Assembly: GCA_963935005.1 (NCBI GenBank)
Contig: CAWWAX010000004.1
Span: 1 to 61,055, forward strand
DNA length: 61,055 bases
Direction of reading: 5' to 3'
Source: GCA-2718595 sp963935005
GTDB lineage: Bacteria > Gemmatimonadota > Gemmatimonadetes > Longimicrobiales > Gaopeijiaceae
Part shown: positions 17,119-26,337 of the stretch, piece by piece
Numbering within the stretch: the first letter of the stretch is position 1
Layout: the number at the start of each line of letters is the position of its first letter
The notes under the pieces: generated by a model
Seen by the model: only the letters and a program-made list of their open reading frames with translations
Database searches by the model: none
Told to the model about the DNA's origin: nothing
Program-made: the position numbers and the translations under genes

Positions 17119-20100
17119 ATGACTTTTCCATTCTCTCAAACAGGGTCGTATGCAATGCAACCATTCCAGAAATCACAGAAGATGTTTTTTTCGGTAATAT
17201 CTAGGGTTTTAGGAGTGTCGTTCTCGGCAACTGTCCTTACCATCGCGTCGTTTATTTCACTTGTAGGACAAGAGAATTTGGATGCGTCCCGATTAATAAC
17301 CGAAGGTGTAGTATTTCGTGAAATAGGTCCTGCAATCATGGGTGGAAGGATATCGGATGTAGCTGTGAACGCAGAAAACCCAGCAAATATCTTTGTAGGA
17401 TTTGCAACTGCCGGTTTATGGGGAACAACTAGTGATGGAATGGCTTGGGAATCCAAATTCGACAACCAAATAACATCGTCTATAGGAGCAGTTACGATGG
17501 ACCCGTCTAATCCCAATGTTATCTGGGTTGGCACTGGTGAACCTCAAAACAGGCAGAGTTCGCCTTATGGATATGGGGTGTTTAAGTCGGTTGACGGTGG
17601 AGAGAATTGGATTTCAGTAGGATTGTCAGAGACAAGACACATAGCTCGTATAATCGTTCATCCTCAAGATCCGAATGTGGTATACGTTGCTGCTGTGGGT
17701 CACTTGTGGGGTCCCAATGAGGAGCGAGGAGTTTTTAAGACTACGGACGGTGGAGAGAATTGGGAAAAAGTTTTTTACATAGATGAAGATAGTGGAGCCA
17801 TTGATTTAGTCATGAGCCCCGAAGATCCGAACACTCTTTTTGCTGCGATGTATCAACGTCGTCGTACAGCTTTTGGATTCAGTGCCAGTGGGTCAGGTTC
17901 GGGGATCTATCGATCCTATGACGGTGGAGAAAACTGGGAAGAACTCAGTGAAGGTCTGCCTCAAGGAGATAAGGGACGCATCGGAATAGATATCTATCAA
18001 AGAGATGGGGATCTGCTGTACGCTACTGTCGAAAGTCAAGAAGGGGATGGAAGGGGTCTCTATCGAACAAGGGATAGAGGTGATACTTGGGAAATGGTGG
18101 ATACTCGCAATCCGCGTCCGATGTATTTCAGTATGGTGAGAATAGATCCGAATAATCCAGAGCGTATCTACTTGGGTGGAGTTCAGCTTTCGATATCCGA
18201 CGATGGAGGAAGAACTTGGTGGGACGGGGATGCAGCTGAGGGGATTCATGTGGATCATCATGCTCTTTGGATCAATCCTGACAATTCCGATCACGTTATT
18301 CTGGGGAGTGATGGAGGATTGTCAACGACCAGAGATGGAGGACAAAACTGGCGTATGTACGACAACATGCCGGTTGGGCAGTTTTATGAGATTGGGTTTG
18401 ATATGCAGGATCCGTACCATGTCTGCGGAGGATTACAGGATAACAGCTCGTGGTGTGCACCGAACCAAACTCTAAACAATTACGGTGTGCGTAACAGTGA
18501 TTGGGAGGATGTTTCTGGGGGAGATGGATTTTATAACCAGATAGATCCGACCAATTCAAATATTGTCTACACTGAATCACAGGGAGGCAATATTTCACGC
18601 TTGGATAGAAGTACGGGTTCGGCAACCAGGATTCGTCCCGTGGCACGCTCTACCGAAAGTGACGAGGATCGTTCTTACGATTTCAACTGGAATGCACCCA
18701 TAGTGGTTTCTCAACATGATCCGAATACTGTTTATATCGGAGCAAACCACCTACTTCGTTCCAGAGATCAAGGCATGACTTGGGAAGAGGCTTCTCCGGA
18801 TCTAACAAGACTCATCGATCGAGACACATTGGAAATAATGGGAAGATCTCTTTCTGAATCTCATTTATCTCGCAATGATGGCATTTCCTCTTATGGCAAT
18901 ATAACTGCGATTTCAGAATCATCTTTCAGTTCATCAGTAATTTATGTTGGAACTGACGACGGCAACTTACAAGTTACAAGAGATGGTGGAGATAATTGGA
19001 TGATCGTCGAAAATCGTCCGGGTCTACCGCAAGGAACTTACGTGAGTAGACTGCAAGCCTCTAGACATTCTGAAGGTCGTGTATACGCTTCTTTTGACGC
19101 ACACAATGATGATGACTACGGGCCATATCTTTATGTTAGTGAGGATTATGGAGTGAGCTGGCAGTCAATCTCATCAGGTTTACCAGATTGGTCAATAAAT
19201 GTCGTCAGGGAACACCATTTGTCTCCGAACCTTCTATTCTTAGGAAATGAGGTCGGGGTTTACGTCTCGTTTGACAGGGGGGGGAATTGGCAATCTTTTA
19301 AAGGAAACTTTCCAACTGTTCCTGTTGATGACATAGCGATACATCCACGTGAGAACGACTTAATAGTAGGCACTCACGGTCGAAGTATATGGATTTTACA
19401 CGATCTTGGTCCATTACAGGAAATTGCTGACGATCCTGCTATGCTTGGGACTAGCTTGCATGGTTTTAGGTCGAAACCAGGAACTCAGTGGATTCGTTCT
19501 GGAGGCTGGCCTTTTTGGGGGGATATGTTTATTGCACCTAATCCAGAGGACGGAGTTAGGATTCGTTATTGGCTAGGTGAAGACTTGGTTCTGGAACCAG
19601 CTAGCGAGTGTGGCCAACCTGTGTGTGTGGAAATTTTTGACAAATCACTGCAACTCATAAGTAAAATGACCGGGTCTAGTGAAGCTGGATTTCATGAGAT
19701 CCTGTGGGATATGCGTTACGAGTTACCTTCGGATATAGAAGACTCGAATGGAGGTGGTTTCGGTCCGTCTCTAACTGGTCCAATGGTTTTGCCAGGAAGC
19801 TATCAAGCCAGGATAACGGCAGGATTAGCAGCTAGTGAGGTTGAGATAGAAGTTCAGGCGGATCCAAGAGATGGAATGTCTGAAATGGATAGAAGATCTA
19901 GATATGAAGCGGCAATGTCGGTCTTCGAGATGCTAGGTCTTTTAGGCCAAGCGAGGGATGCTTCAGGACGTCTTGAAGATCAACTTGAAGATGTCAAAAC
20001 ACTTCTTGATTCCACATCAGAAGTAACAGAGGATTTAAGGAATCTCGTACAGGACTTGAAGGGCAACTTAGATAATGCGATTGAGGATCTTTCAGGATTG

Positions 20101-20325
20101 AATCGTATGTCTAGACTTTTGTCTGGCCTTGAGGGTTCTGCAACCGCTCCTACTACTGACCAACTCTACCAGATCGAAGCGGGCAGGAGTGATTTAACCG
20201 AAGTGGTCACAACTATCAATGAATTGATCAGTGAAGGCATGCCCAATCTTAATTCAGGATTGGATCGGTTAGGAATACGTCCTGATCCTGGAAGCTTAAT
20301 AAAAATACCTGCTGTCGTCCCATAG
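17119..20325 (+). CDS. secreted VPS10/BNR-repeat beta-propeller protein
   Basis: A 1068-aa exported protein (signal peptide about residues 25-50, ending near GQ) annotated in many genomes as a glycosyl hydrolase or sortilin-like protein. At least ten Asp-box motifs of the form SxDGGxxW are visible, for example SVDGGENW, TTDGGENW, SYDGGENW, SDDGGRTW, TRDGGQNW, TRDGGDNW and SFDRGGNW, spread over residues 145-730, so two tandem propellers are likely. Residues about 920-1040 form a heptad-rich helical coiled coil (GRLEDQLEDVKTLLDS region). Catalysis is unproven; ligand binding or peptide handling is as likely. GGAGGATTC before the ATG is a good RBS. Confidence 0.87.
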   Translation: MTFPFSQTGSYAMQPFQKSQKMFFSVISRVLGVSFSATVLTIASFISLVGQENLDASRLITEGVVFREIGPAIMGGRISDVAVNAENPANIFVGFATAGLWGTTSDGMAWESKFDNQITSSIGAVTMDPSNPNVIWVGTGEPQNRQSSPYGYGVFKSVDGGENWISVGLSETRHIARIIVHPQDPNVVYVAAVGHLWGPNEERGVFKTTDGGENWEKVFYIDEDSGAIDLVMSPEDPNTLFAAMYQRRRTAFGFSASGSGSGIYRSYDGGENWEELSEGLPQGDKGRIGIDIYQRDGDLLYATVESQEGDGRGLYRTRDRGDTWEMVDTRNPRPMYFSMVRIDPNNPERIYLGGVQLSISDDGGRTWWDGDAAEGIHVDHHALWINPDNSDHVILGSDGGLSTTRDGGQNWRMYDNMPVGQFYEIGFDMQDPYHVCGGLQDNSSWCAPNQTLNNYGVRNSDWEDVSGGDGFYNQIDPTNSNIVYTESQGGNISRLDRSTGSATRIRPVARSTESDEDRSYDFNWNAPIVVSQHDPNTVYIGANHLLRSRDQGMTWEEASPDLTRLIDRDTLEIMGRSLSESHLSRNDGISSYGNITAISESSFSSSVIYVGTDDGNLQVTRDGGDNWMIVENRPGLPQGTYVSRLQASRHSEGRVYASFDAHNDDDYGPYLYVSEDYGVSWQSISSGLPDWSINVVREHHLSPNLLFLGNEVGVYVSFDRGGNWQSFKGNFPTVPVDDIAIHPRENDLIVGTHGRSIWILHDLGPLQEIADDPAMLGTSLHGFRSKPGTQWIRSGGWPFWGDMFIAPNPEDGVRIRYWLGEDLVLEPASECGQPVCVEIFDKSLQLISKMTGSSEAGFHEILWDMRYELPSDIEDSNGGGFGPSLTGPMVLPGSYQARITAGLAASEVEIEVQADPRDGMSEMDRRSRYEAAMSVFEMLGLLGQARDASGRLEDQLEDVKTLLDSTSEVTEDLRNLVQDLKGNLDNAIEDLSGLNRMSRLLSGLEGSATAPTTDQLYQIEAGRSDLTEVVTTINELISEGMPNLNSGLDRLGIRPDPGSLIKIPAVVP

Positions 20326-20343
20326 GGGGAACAGCAGGTATTT
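20303..20343. terminator. bidirectional terminator between convergent genes
   Basis: A 13-bp perfect inverted repeat (20303-20315 with 20331-20343), extended by TCCC/GGGA in the loop, overlaps the 3' end of the BNR gene and lies before the end of the opposite gene. A/T runs flank both sides, so it can serve both strands. The left arm encodes the last residues of the BNR protein. Confidence 0.8.
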
Positions 20344-20381
20344 CTGTAGTTACTTTTACCTAGAGGATTAAGGATTCCTTA

Positions 20382-21731
20382 CTAGGAGGAGCCACCTGGT
20401 TTTCCTCCACGAGGCTTAGCTGTGCGTGTACCACTTGCAGGAGGGCTACCGCGTCCTCCGGAAGGTGCGGCAGTACTCGGTGTTCCTCTGCCTCCCCTTG
20501 TGTATCCTCTTCCAGGTACTACACGGGCTCGAGAGTCGTCGTTGTCGTAGCTCCAGCTGTTGCTTCTAACCCTTCCCGTTACTTGAGTGGGGCTTCTGTA
20601 AGCACCCCAGTAGGAGTTGTCGTAAAAATTTCTGGAATGAGAACGATACAGGTAGGGGTAGGGGCTATATCCGGACCCAAATCCGTACCCATACCTGTAT
20701 CCGAAACTATAGCTTCTGAAAGGATCGTAGGTAAAGTTGGGGTTGTGGGCCAGAAAAGGATCGTATGCCCCCCCAAAGGGATTGGCATATCTGCCATATC
20801 CGTACCTGAACGGCCCAGTTTGGTATGCACCAGCGTAGTAATTACTCCCCGAGTATGTGTTTTGACGAGCTATAGGACCACGACCATTGGTTTGTGCCCC
20901 CAATCTAGATCCTTGAAACTCCCCATTCGTATCTGTTCCAAATCTTTCTAAGACAAATTCGTTAGGGAATGAGACCGCAATAATAGCGTCCAGTACATTA
21001 GGTGCCACTCCTGAATAAGAAATTCTTTTCAGGATGTCTCCATCCAAAGCGAATGGTTGTGCGCTCTCTAAAACCCAAGCTTCTATCGCTTGTGGATCTA
21101 CTTTTGAGCCAGCTTCAACGACATTGGCTAGTGTCAGAGGAGCGGTGAATGCGAGTCTTGCCAGAAACGTGTTTCTAGTCACAATTCCTTCAACACCAGC
21201 AGCTTGAAAGACATCTTCCGAGGCAACTCCGTATCTTAGAACCCATGGAATAGTTTCCTCTCCCACTCCAATAGCTCTTACCTCTAGCCATTCCTGAGAA
21301 CTAGTCATGCTCATTATACCAGTTTCTTTGCGTTGGCCTCCATCACAGAGCAACTCCGTTTGCAGGAAGATATGCCGCCCGTCATCAGAAAAAGTGAAAG
21401 CTTCAATTCCAGAGCAGTCTTCGCTAGTTATTTCTTTGGGTGCACCATTAAGTCCCACCGCTCTTCGTTCGACAATGGAGCCATCTACTATAGTAAGAAT
21501 TTCTAATCCATTCGTTTCTTCACTATTGATCACACAGAGAGATGCGAGGTTTTCTTGACCAGTTTGTTGCACCTCTTTGGGTGACCAGCAGCCCATCCAA
21601 GCCAACCATCTATCGTCAGTTGTTGTGATCGTGGCAGCATTCAGTGCACTTGGTAATAACATGAGAGACAGTGCAAGAACTAAGAGGAGGTCGTTTCTGA
21701 CCGTTCGTTTCGCCTTTTTGATATTATTCAT
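20382..21731 (-). CDS. secreted protein with Tyr/Gly-rich C-terminal region, unknown function
   Basis: A 449-aa protein with a clear signal peptide (residues 14-32). Residues 35-270 are an ordered domain with a CWSPKEV/CVINSEE/CSGIEAF cysteine pattern that I do not recognise. Residues 295-400 are low complexity, dominated by Tyr, Gly, Ser, Phe and Arg (for example FGYRYGYGFGSGYSPYPYLY), and the last 50 residues are Gly/Arg/Pro/Ser-rich and basic. Such tails occur in surface or nucleic-acid/polysaccharide-binding proteins. It lies 46 bp after the OM-like gene on the same strand. An RBS (AAGGAATC) precedes the ATG. Function unknown. Confidence 0.75.
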   Translation of the reverse strand: MNNIKKAKRTVRNDLLLVLALSLMLLPSALNAATITTTDDRWLAWMGCWSPKEVQQTGQENLASLCVINSEETNGLEILTIVDGSIVERRAVGLNGAPKEITSEDCSGIEAFTFSDDGRHIFLQTELLCDGGQRKETGIMSMTSSQEWLEVRAIGVGEETIPWVLRYGVASEDVFQAAGVEGIVTRNTFLARLAFTAPLTLANVVEAGSKVDPQAIEAWVLESAQPFALDGDILKRISYSGVAPNVLDAIIAVSFPNEFVLERFGTDTNGEFQGSRLGAQTNGRGPIARQNTYSGSNYYAGAYQTGPFRYGYGRYANPFGGAYDPFLAHNPNFTYDPFRSYSFGYRYGYGFGSGYSPYPYLYRSHSRNFYDNSYWGAYRSPTQVTGRVRSNSWSYDNDDSRARVVPGRGYTRGGRGTPSTAAPSGGRGSPPASGTRTAKPRGGKPGGSS

Positions 21732-21777
21732 GGTTGATTCCTTGCGTGTAACCGCTCAAATGTCATCGGTTTCCATA

Positions 21778-22542
21778 TTAAAAGAGTAGCCTTACTCCGA
21801 ATTGTCCACCCAATCCGCCCAAATCAAAGGGCTGGAATTGTTGAAAATCTCCATTCATTGGGCTAGTCACCCACGTATATTGCCAAGTGGTGGTCAAGCC
21901 CCATCCTGCACCTAAGTAAAAATCCATACCGGCAAACACTTTTCCGATTGCACCATGCCCCCTCGACTTCAACTGGGCTCCAAAAACCTCCGAGGTTTGA
22001 AAATCAATGAAATCACCCACTTGTCCGAATTGATAAACAGCTAATCCTCCTCCAGCACCTACAAATGGAGCCCAGCTAGTAGGTATCCAAGAAAATTGGC
22101 TTAACCGCTCGCCCCTGTTCCTTAGATACCTTTTGACATTCAGGCCATAAGTACTCTTAAAGAAGTCAGTAGTTTGCTCTATGGGTAAGTCTTCGTTGTC
22201 CACCCAATCCCTAAACTCCGACGACTTGCTGGATCCGGCAAATACCATTTCGAAATCTATATCAGTTCGTTCACTCAGTCTCACTCCGAATTCCAGAGCA
22301 ATCTTGGGCTGATGGAAATCTTTGGGATCCAAGGTCATCCAATTACTAACATCCTGTATAATCTCGTTTCCAGCTTTGGTTTGGTCAGCGCCCACCTGAA
22401 TACTAAAATGTACTTTGGGAGGATTGAATCTAAATCCTGATGGATTTTGCTGTCCGAAAGCTTCCTTCGGAATTCCCAGGAGGATAATCAAGGGTACTAT
22501 CCTGGTAGTTACTCGCATATATGCCTTCATCTCATTTAGCAA
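21778..22542 (-). CDS. putative outer-membrane beta-barrel protein
   Basis: A protein of about 254 aa with a signal peptide ending near EAFGQQ, alternating polar/aromatic strands through the body (GAGGGLAVYQFGQVG, GWGLTTTWQYTWVTS) and a C-terminal GVRLLF, whose terminal Phe is the Bam recognition signature of outer-membrane barrels. The start is uncertain: GGGAGG stands six bases before a TTG at 22542, while an ATG lies at 22530; the frame stays open further upstream, but I see no support for that extension. It is followed by the Tyr/Gly-rich protein gene. No ligand can be inferred; it resembles small OmpW/OprF-like barrels in size only. Confidence 0.7.
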   Translation of the reverse strand: MLNEMKAYMRVTTRIVPLIILLGIPKEAFGQQNPSGFRFNPPKVHFSIQVGADQTKAGNEIIQDVSNWMTLDPKDFHQPKIALEFGVRLSERTDIDFEMVFAGSSKSSEFRDWVDNEDLPIEQTTDFFKSTYGLNVKRYLRNRGERLSQFSWIPTSWAPFVGAGGGLAVYQFGQVGDFIDFQTSEVFGAQLKSRGHGAIGKVFAGMDFYLGAGWGLTTTWQYTWVTSPMNGDFQQFQPFDLGGLGGQFGVRLLF

Positions 22543-22832
22543 AGCATACCTCCCCCGAGAACTTGAGTCATCCTGTTCCAGCTTTCTAACAATAGATAAA
22601 ACTTGCAAGATTCGTGCCGATAGCGTTTTGGACTTTTTAATACTAGTAGAAACCTAGATTGGAGGATAGGAACTACGACGGGTACAAGAAAGAGTCGAGT
22701 GAATGGTGTTTTGGGACTTGGGCTGGGGCCTTCCTGATTTTATCTTTGTTATAGGTGTTGGAAAAATGCTAAGCGAATTTCGGGAAGCACCCGTTAGATC
22801 GGTTAGCTTTAATAGCAAAGTAGAGGAAGCAG

Positions 22833-23216
22833 ATGAAGCAGATTTTTCCTGGTGTTGGGGCACTCGTTTTATTTCTCGCCGTTGTACCTGGTGCATATGC
22901 CCAAGGTTTGCCTAGCGGAGTTACTGATGCGATGGTGACCGAAGGACAACAGATTTATGTAGGAGCTGGTCTATGTGCTACTTGTCACGGCCCTGTTGGC
23001 GAGGGATTTATTGGACCGAGTCTCATAGATGCCGAATGGTTGAATGGGTCAGGCACTTACGAAGAGATTGTCGGAGCGATTACGAATGGTGTAGCGCTAG
23101 CAGATGTGAAGAATGCCATGGGTGTGATGATGCCGCCAAGAGGAGGTTCTTCTATCACCGATGACCAGGTCAATGCTTTGGCTTCTTATGTATGGAAGTT
23201 AAGTAATGGTGGTTAA
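22833..23216 (+). CDS. periplasmic class I cytochrome c
   Basis: A 127-aa mono-haem cytochrome c with a signal peptide (residues 5-23). The haem motif is CATCH (Cys48, Cys51, His52), and the axial Met is in AMGVMMPPRGG (about residues 98-108). The form is that of small cytochromes that shuttle electrons between periplasmic dehydrogenases and the oxidase. A possible donor is the PQQ dehydrogenase at 14904-16901, but they are not in one operon. GAGGAAG precedes the ATG, and a strong terminator follows, so it is likely a single-gene transcript. Confidence 0.92.
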   Translation: MKQIFPGVGALVLFLAVVPGAYAQGLPSGVTDAMVTEGQQIYVGAGLCATCHGPVGEGFIGPSLIDAEWLNGSGTYEEIVGAITNGVALADVKNAMGVMMPPRGGSSITDDQVNALASYVWKLSNGG

Positions 23217-23238
23217 TAATTAAGACCCATTTCCTAGT

Positions 23239-23280
23239 ACTAAAAAGGTCCATCAGAGTTCTCTGGTGGACCTTTTTAGT
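23239..23280. terminator. strong hairpin terminator after cytochrome c gene
   Basis: Two 20-nt arms (23239-23258 and 23261-23280) are complementary with one mismatch; the inner stem ends in a small loop. The right arm carries a run of five T and the left arm a run of five A, so it can act in both directions. Confidence 0.85.
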
Positions 23281-23348
23281 AGCTATCTTGATCTCCGAAT
23301 GTATTTTTCCAGTAAATTTCCAATATAGGATCTAGCATAAACTGAAAC

Positions 23349-24611
23349 ATGAAAACTTTAACTTCCAAAGAGAATAGAGCGCTCGACTCCATAGATCACG
23401 AAGGTTTAATAGATGCGATCTGTCAGTTGGTAGCTATTGAAAGTGTAGGAGGAGCAGAAACTCTTGCTCAGAAATGGGTTGTGGATGTGATGACAGAAAT
23501 GGGCCTGGAAGTCGATTCTTGGGAATTGGATTTTGAGGATCTGGCAAATCATCCCGGCCATTCGACAGAGATCGATCGATCTTATGGACTTGGTGTGGTG
23601 GGTCGGATTGGGGCAGGATCCAAAGAAGAAGGCCTGATTTATAATGGTCATGTTGATGTGGTGCCAGCTGGCCGGATAGAACGTTGGAGCACCCCTCCGT
23701 TTGATCCTATAGTCAAAGAACACAGGATCTATGGAAGAGGGGCAGTCGATATGAAAGCTGGTCTCTGTTCAGCGATTTTTGCCGCAAAAGCTATTAAGGA
23801 GGCAGGCATAATTCTCAGGACGCCTTTGATGATTGAAAGTGTGGTCGGTGAAGAAGATGGAGGGGTCGGCACCTTGGGAGCGATAGTACGGGGATATAAG
23901 GCTAGAGGTGCGGTTGTCATGGAGCCCACCGGACTGCAGGTGGTGACTGCAGGAGCAGGATGTCAAAACTTTCGGATACGTGTATCTGGTAGAGCCGCAC
24001 ACGGTGCCTTACGCGATGAAGGTGTAAGTGCCATCGAAAAAAGTACTGTCATTCTTTCGGCTCTAAACTCGCTTGAGAAAGAGCGTAACGAGAAGGGAGA
24101 TCCAGTGATTCCTGGACAGCTTCCGTTTCCCATATGTGTAGGGAAAATTACAGGGGGTGAATGGGCTTCTTCTGTCTCTGAAGAAGTCCTTCTTGAGGGA
24201 CGATATGGAATTCAACCAGGAGAAGGAATTGTCACCGCTAGAGAAGTTTTCGAGGAAGCGATGGAGAGAGCTGCAGAAGGTGACCCTTGGCTGAGTCTAC
24301 ATAAGCCAGAAATTGAATGGTGGGGTGGTCGATTCGAATCTGCTGCTGTGGATCCGAAAGTCGGTATTGCTGCTGCTGTTCAAGAGTCTCATTTGACCGT
24401 AACTGAAACTGAACCCATAGTGACCGGAGTTCCCTATGGTTCTGATATGGGGCTACTGGTCAACCATGGCTCTACTCCAACAGTACTTTATGGTCCAGGA
24501 GATGTCAGGGACGCTCACGGTCCAGATGAATTTGTACCTATCAATGAAGTTTTAACGGCTACACGAACGTTGGCATTAACGGCCATACGTTTCTGTGGGA
24601 TCGAGAAGTAG
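23349..24611 (+). CDS. M20 family metallopeptidase (ArgE/DapE-like deacylase)
   Basis: A 420-aa zinc hydrolase of the ArgE/DapE/CPG2 family. Zinc ligands and catalytic residues are visible in YNGHVDVVPAG (His), GRGAVDMKAGL (bridging Asp), and GEEDGGVGT (catalytic and zinc Glu); the dimerisation domain spans about residues 195-305. No signal peptide, so it acts in the cytoplasm. These enzymes remove acyl groups or single residues from amino acids and dipeptides; ArgE would fit with the argF gene at 59 kb, but the paralogues are too similar to decide. It lies between two terminator-like or intergenic regions, so it is probably monocistronic. Confidence 0.88.
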   Translation: MKTLTSKENRALDSIDHEGLIDAICQLVAIESVGGAETLAQKWVVDVMTEMGLEVDSWELDFEDLANHPGHSTEIDRSYGLGVVGRIGAGSKEEGLIYNGHVDVVPAGRIERWSTPPFDPIVKEHRIYGRGAVDMKAGLCSAIFAAKAIKEAGIILRTPLMIESVVGEEDGGVGTLGAIVRGYKARGAVVMEPTGLQVVTAGAGCQNFRIRVSGRAAHGALRDEGVSAIEKSTVILSALNSLEKERNEKGDPVIPGQLPFPICVGKITGGEWASSVSEEVLLEGRYGIQPGEGIVTAREVFEEAMERAAEGDPWLSLHKPEIEWWGGRFESAAVDPKVGIAAAVQESHLTVTETEPIVTGVPYGSDMGLLVNHGSTPTVLYGPGDVRDAHGPDEFVPINEVLTATRTLALTAIRFCGIEK

Positions 24612-24663
24612 CTGACTAAATTGATGGGATACTGACGGCACAGATTACTTTTTTGTGGGCAGC

Positions 24664-25539
24664 TTATCCACCTGGCCACCGTTTTGGTTTAGCTCTGTCC
24701 ACAGGCTGAAATGTTCTAGATGGTCTTTGAGCTTCTCTAGTCTTCATGTCAAATCTATCTCCTGGGGCGAGAAAATAGCTAAAGCCTTGATCTCCGATCA
24801 TGCGCGTGTTGTCGTAAATTGCAACATAGCTTTGACCGACTACCTCAAACTCGTCTCCAGTTACCACGATCGCTGTGTTTTCGTCTATTCCTATGCCTAA
24901 GAGGTTTGGGTGTTCGTTGATGACATCCACCAAGTCGAACTGACGGTTACGCATTAAGAGATGTTGATCGATCGCCGAATTAGTCAAAAAACCAAAACCG
25001 ACCTCATGGTCTCCCATCATAATTTCATTAGTCTGCGTGTCTCCACGGACCAGGTATGAGCCTTGGATACTGGCCCCTGCAGATGAACCGCCTATGACAC
25101 CACCGCGTTCCAGTACTTTCCAAAGTTCTTCTTCTGTTTTTGTGTCTAAATAAGAATCTGCCAGATGCCACTGACGTCCTCCGGGAAACCAGACTCCGTT
25201 TGCTTCCTGAAGGGCAGTTACAAAAGCTTCGGAATCTGCTACGGAACGGTCTTTGGTGTGGAGCACGGTCATGTTAGTAGCACCCAAGTCTCTCCAAGAC
25301 TTCAGTCCAGAATAAAATTGATCGTAGTCTTCTTCTCCACCAGCGGTCGGAATAACCACTATTGGAGCGTCATTGCCTCCGGCGAGATCCATAAATCTTT
25401 GCATGATCCCTGGATCTCTCATTGCTCCTCCCACTATGACTAAAGAGCCATTAGAAGGACCGGAAGTCTGTGCGTTGATACCGTTGGGTGTTAATAGAAG
25501 AACGGTTACTAATAAAGTGTATAAAGTGGATCGAACCAT
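24664..25539 (-). CDS. secreted cyanophycinase-like peptidase (S51 family)
   Basis: A 291-aa protein with a signal peptide (residues 4-23). The serine nucleophile is in VIGGSSAGASIQG (Ser153), as in S51 dipeptidase E and cyanophycinase, which use a Ser in a GxSAG elbow to cleave beta-aspartyl or Asp-containing peptides. IVGGAM at 35-40 and FPGGRQWHL at 118-126 also match the family. Export suggests scavenging of external cyanophycin or isoaspartyl peptides. AGGAGAAAG stands before the ATG. Specificity is inferred from family only. Confidence 0.85.
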   Translation of the reverse strand: MVRSTLYTLLVTVLLLTPNGINAQTSGPSNGSLVIVGGAMRDPGIMQRFMDLAGGNDAPIVVIPTAGGEEDYDQFYSGLKSWRDLGATNMTVLHTKDRSVADSEAFVTALQEANGVWFPGGRQWHLADSYLDTKTEEELWKVLERGGVIGGSSAGASIQGSYLVRGDTQTNEIMMGDHEVGFGFLTNSAIDQHLLMRNRQFDLVDVINEHPNLLGIGIDENTAIVVTGDEFEVVGQSYVAIYDNTRMIGDQGFSYFLAPGDRFDMKTREAQRPSRTFQPVDRAKPKRWPGG

Positions 25540-25653
25540 GTCTTTCTCCTGACAACTGTGCTGCGTTATATCTAGACGTTTACTAGATCAATGAACCCAT
25601 CTCAAGAATATTAAGCTTCTATGTCTTTAAGGCACAATGAGGCGTTGATTTTA

Positions 25654-26259
25654 CTAACCCCAGAAAGCCAGCTTTAAACGATCTAAAAGAGGTAGGGGTT
25701 CGTGACCCCCAGAACAAGTGGCTGGGTCAGCTTTGTCATTGTATTCAGATGCATTGGACATGACACTGGAGAATTGATTTTTCAATACTGTGTCGATGGA
25801 TTCGGATCCATAGCTTATCAGCATTCTATCTGCCGAAGAAATTAATTGATTGTGTATTGAAGTTAGGATTTGACCGTTTAGGATGTAGGTGAAACGTTTG
25901 TCTTCCTTATCGAACAAGCTTGTTCCGTCGGGGAAAACTAAGAATCCTTCACCGACTCCTAATCCCAGATTTGTCAAAAGATGTCCCCAAGCAGAACCGT
26001 CGTGGTGGATGTGGACTACATCCTGTTCGCCTAGATGCATATGGACTCGCGATTCAGGGGTGACATGTCCATCAGAACCGTAGCAACTAGAAATGTCCTC
26101 CATATATCTATCGGAAGAAAGATCAAGGCGAACATCATCGATGTACACAGCCCAGTTTGCATGATAGTGGGTCGTTTCTTCTAACGGAGCCCACAGGAAA
26201 CGTGCGGTACTGATTGCCACTATTCCAATGGCTATACCTAAGATAATATTTTTGGGCAT
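25654..26259 (-). CDS. membrane-anchored His-rich protein, unknown function
   Basis: A 201-aa protein with one N-terminal membrane segment (residues 4-24) and a periplasmic domain. Histidines are clustered: HYHANWAVYID at 32-42, then about 91-112 HMHLGEQDVVHIHHDGSAWG. This pattern recurs, as far as I recall, in uncharacterised anchored proteins of environmental bacteria and archaea and suggests metal binding. Two Cys (in SSCYGSDGH and PATCSGGHE) could form a disulfide or add ligands. It stands alone between the S51 and pdxH genes. I do not assign a function. Confidence 0.65.
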   Translation of the reverse strand: MPKNIILGIAIGIVAISTARFLWAPLEETTHYHANWAVYIDDVRLDLSSDRYMEDISSCYGSDGHVTPESRVHMHLGEQDVVHIHHDGSAWGHLLTNLGLGVGEGFLVFPDGTSLFDKEDKRFTYILNGQILTSIHNQLISSADRMLISYGSESIDTVLKNQFSSVMSNASEYNDKADPATCSGGHEPLPLLDRLKLAFWG

Positions 26260-26337
26260 AGTCTTAGTCTCTAATTGTTTGCTTTTGTCTGGTTTGTTTT
26301 ATATATCTGCGAAACATATCAAAATGTTGGCATGGTA

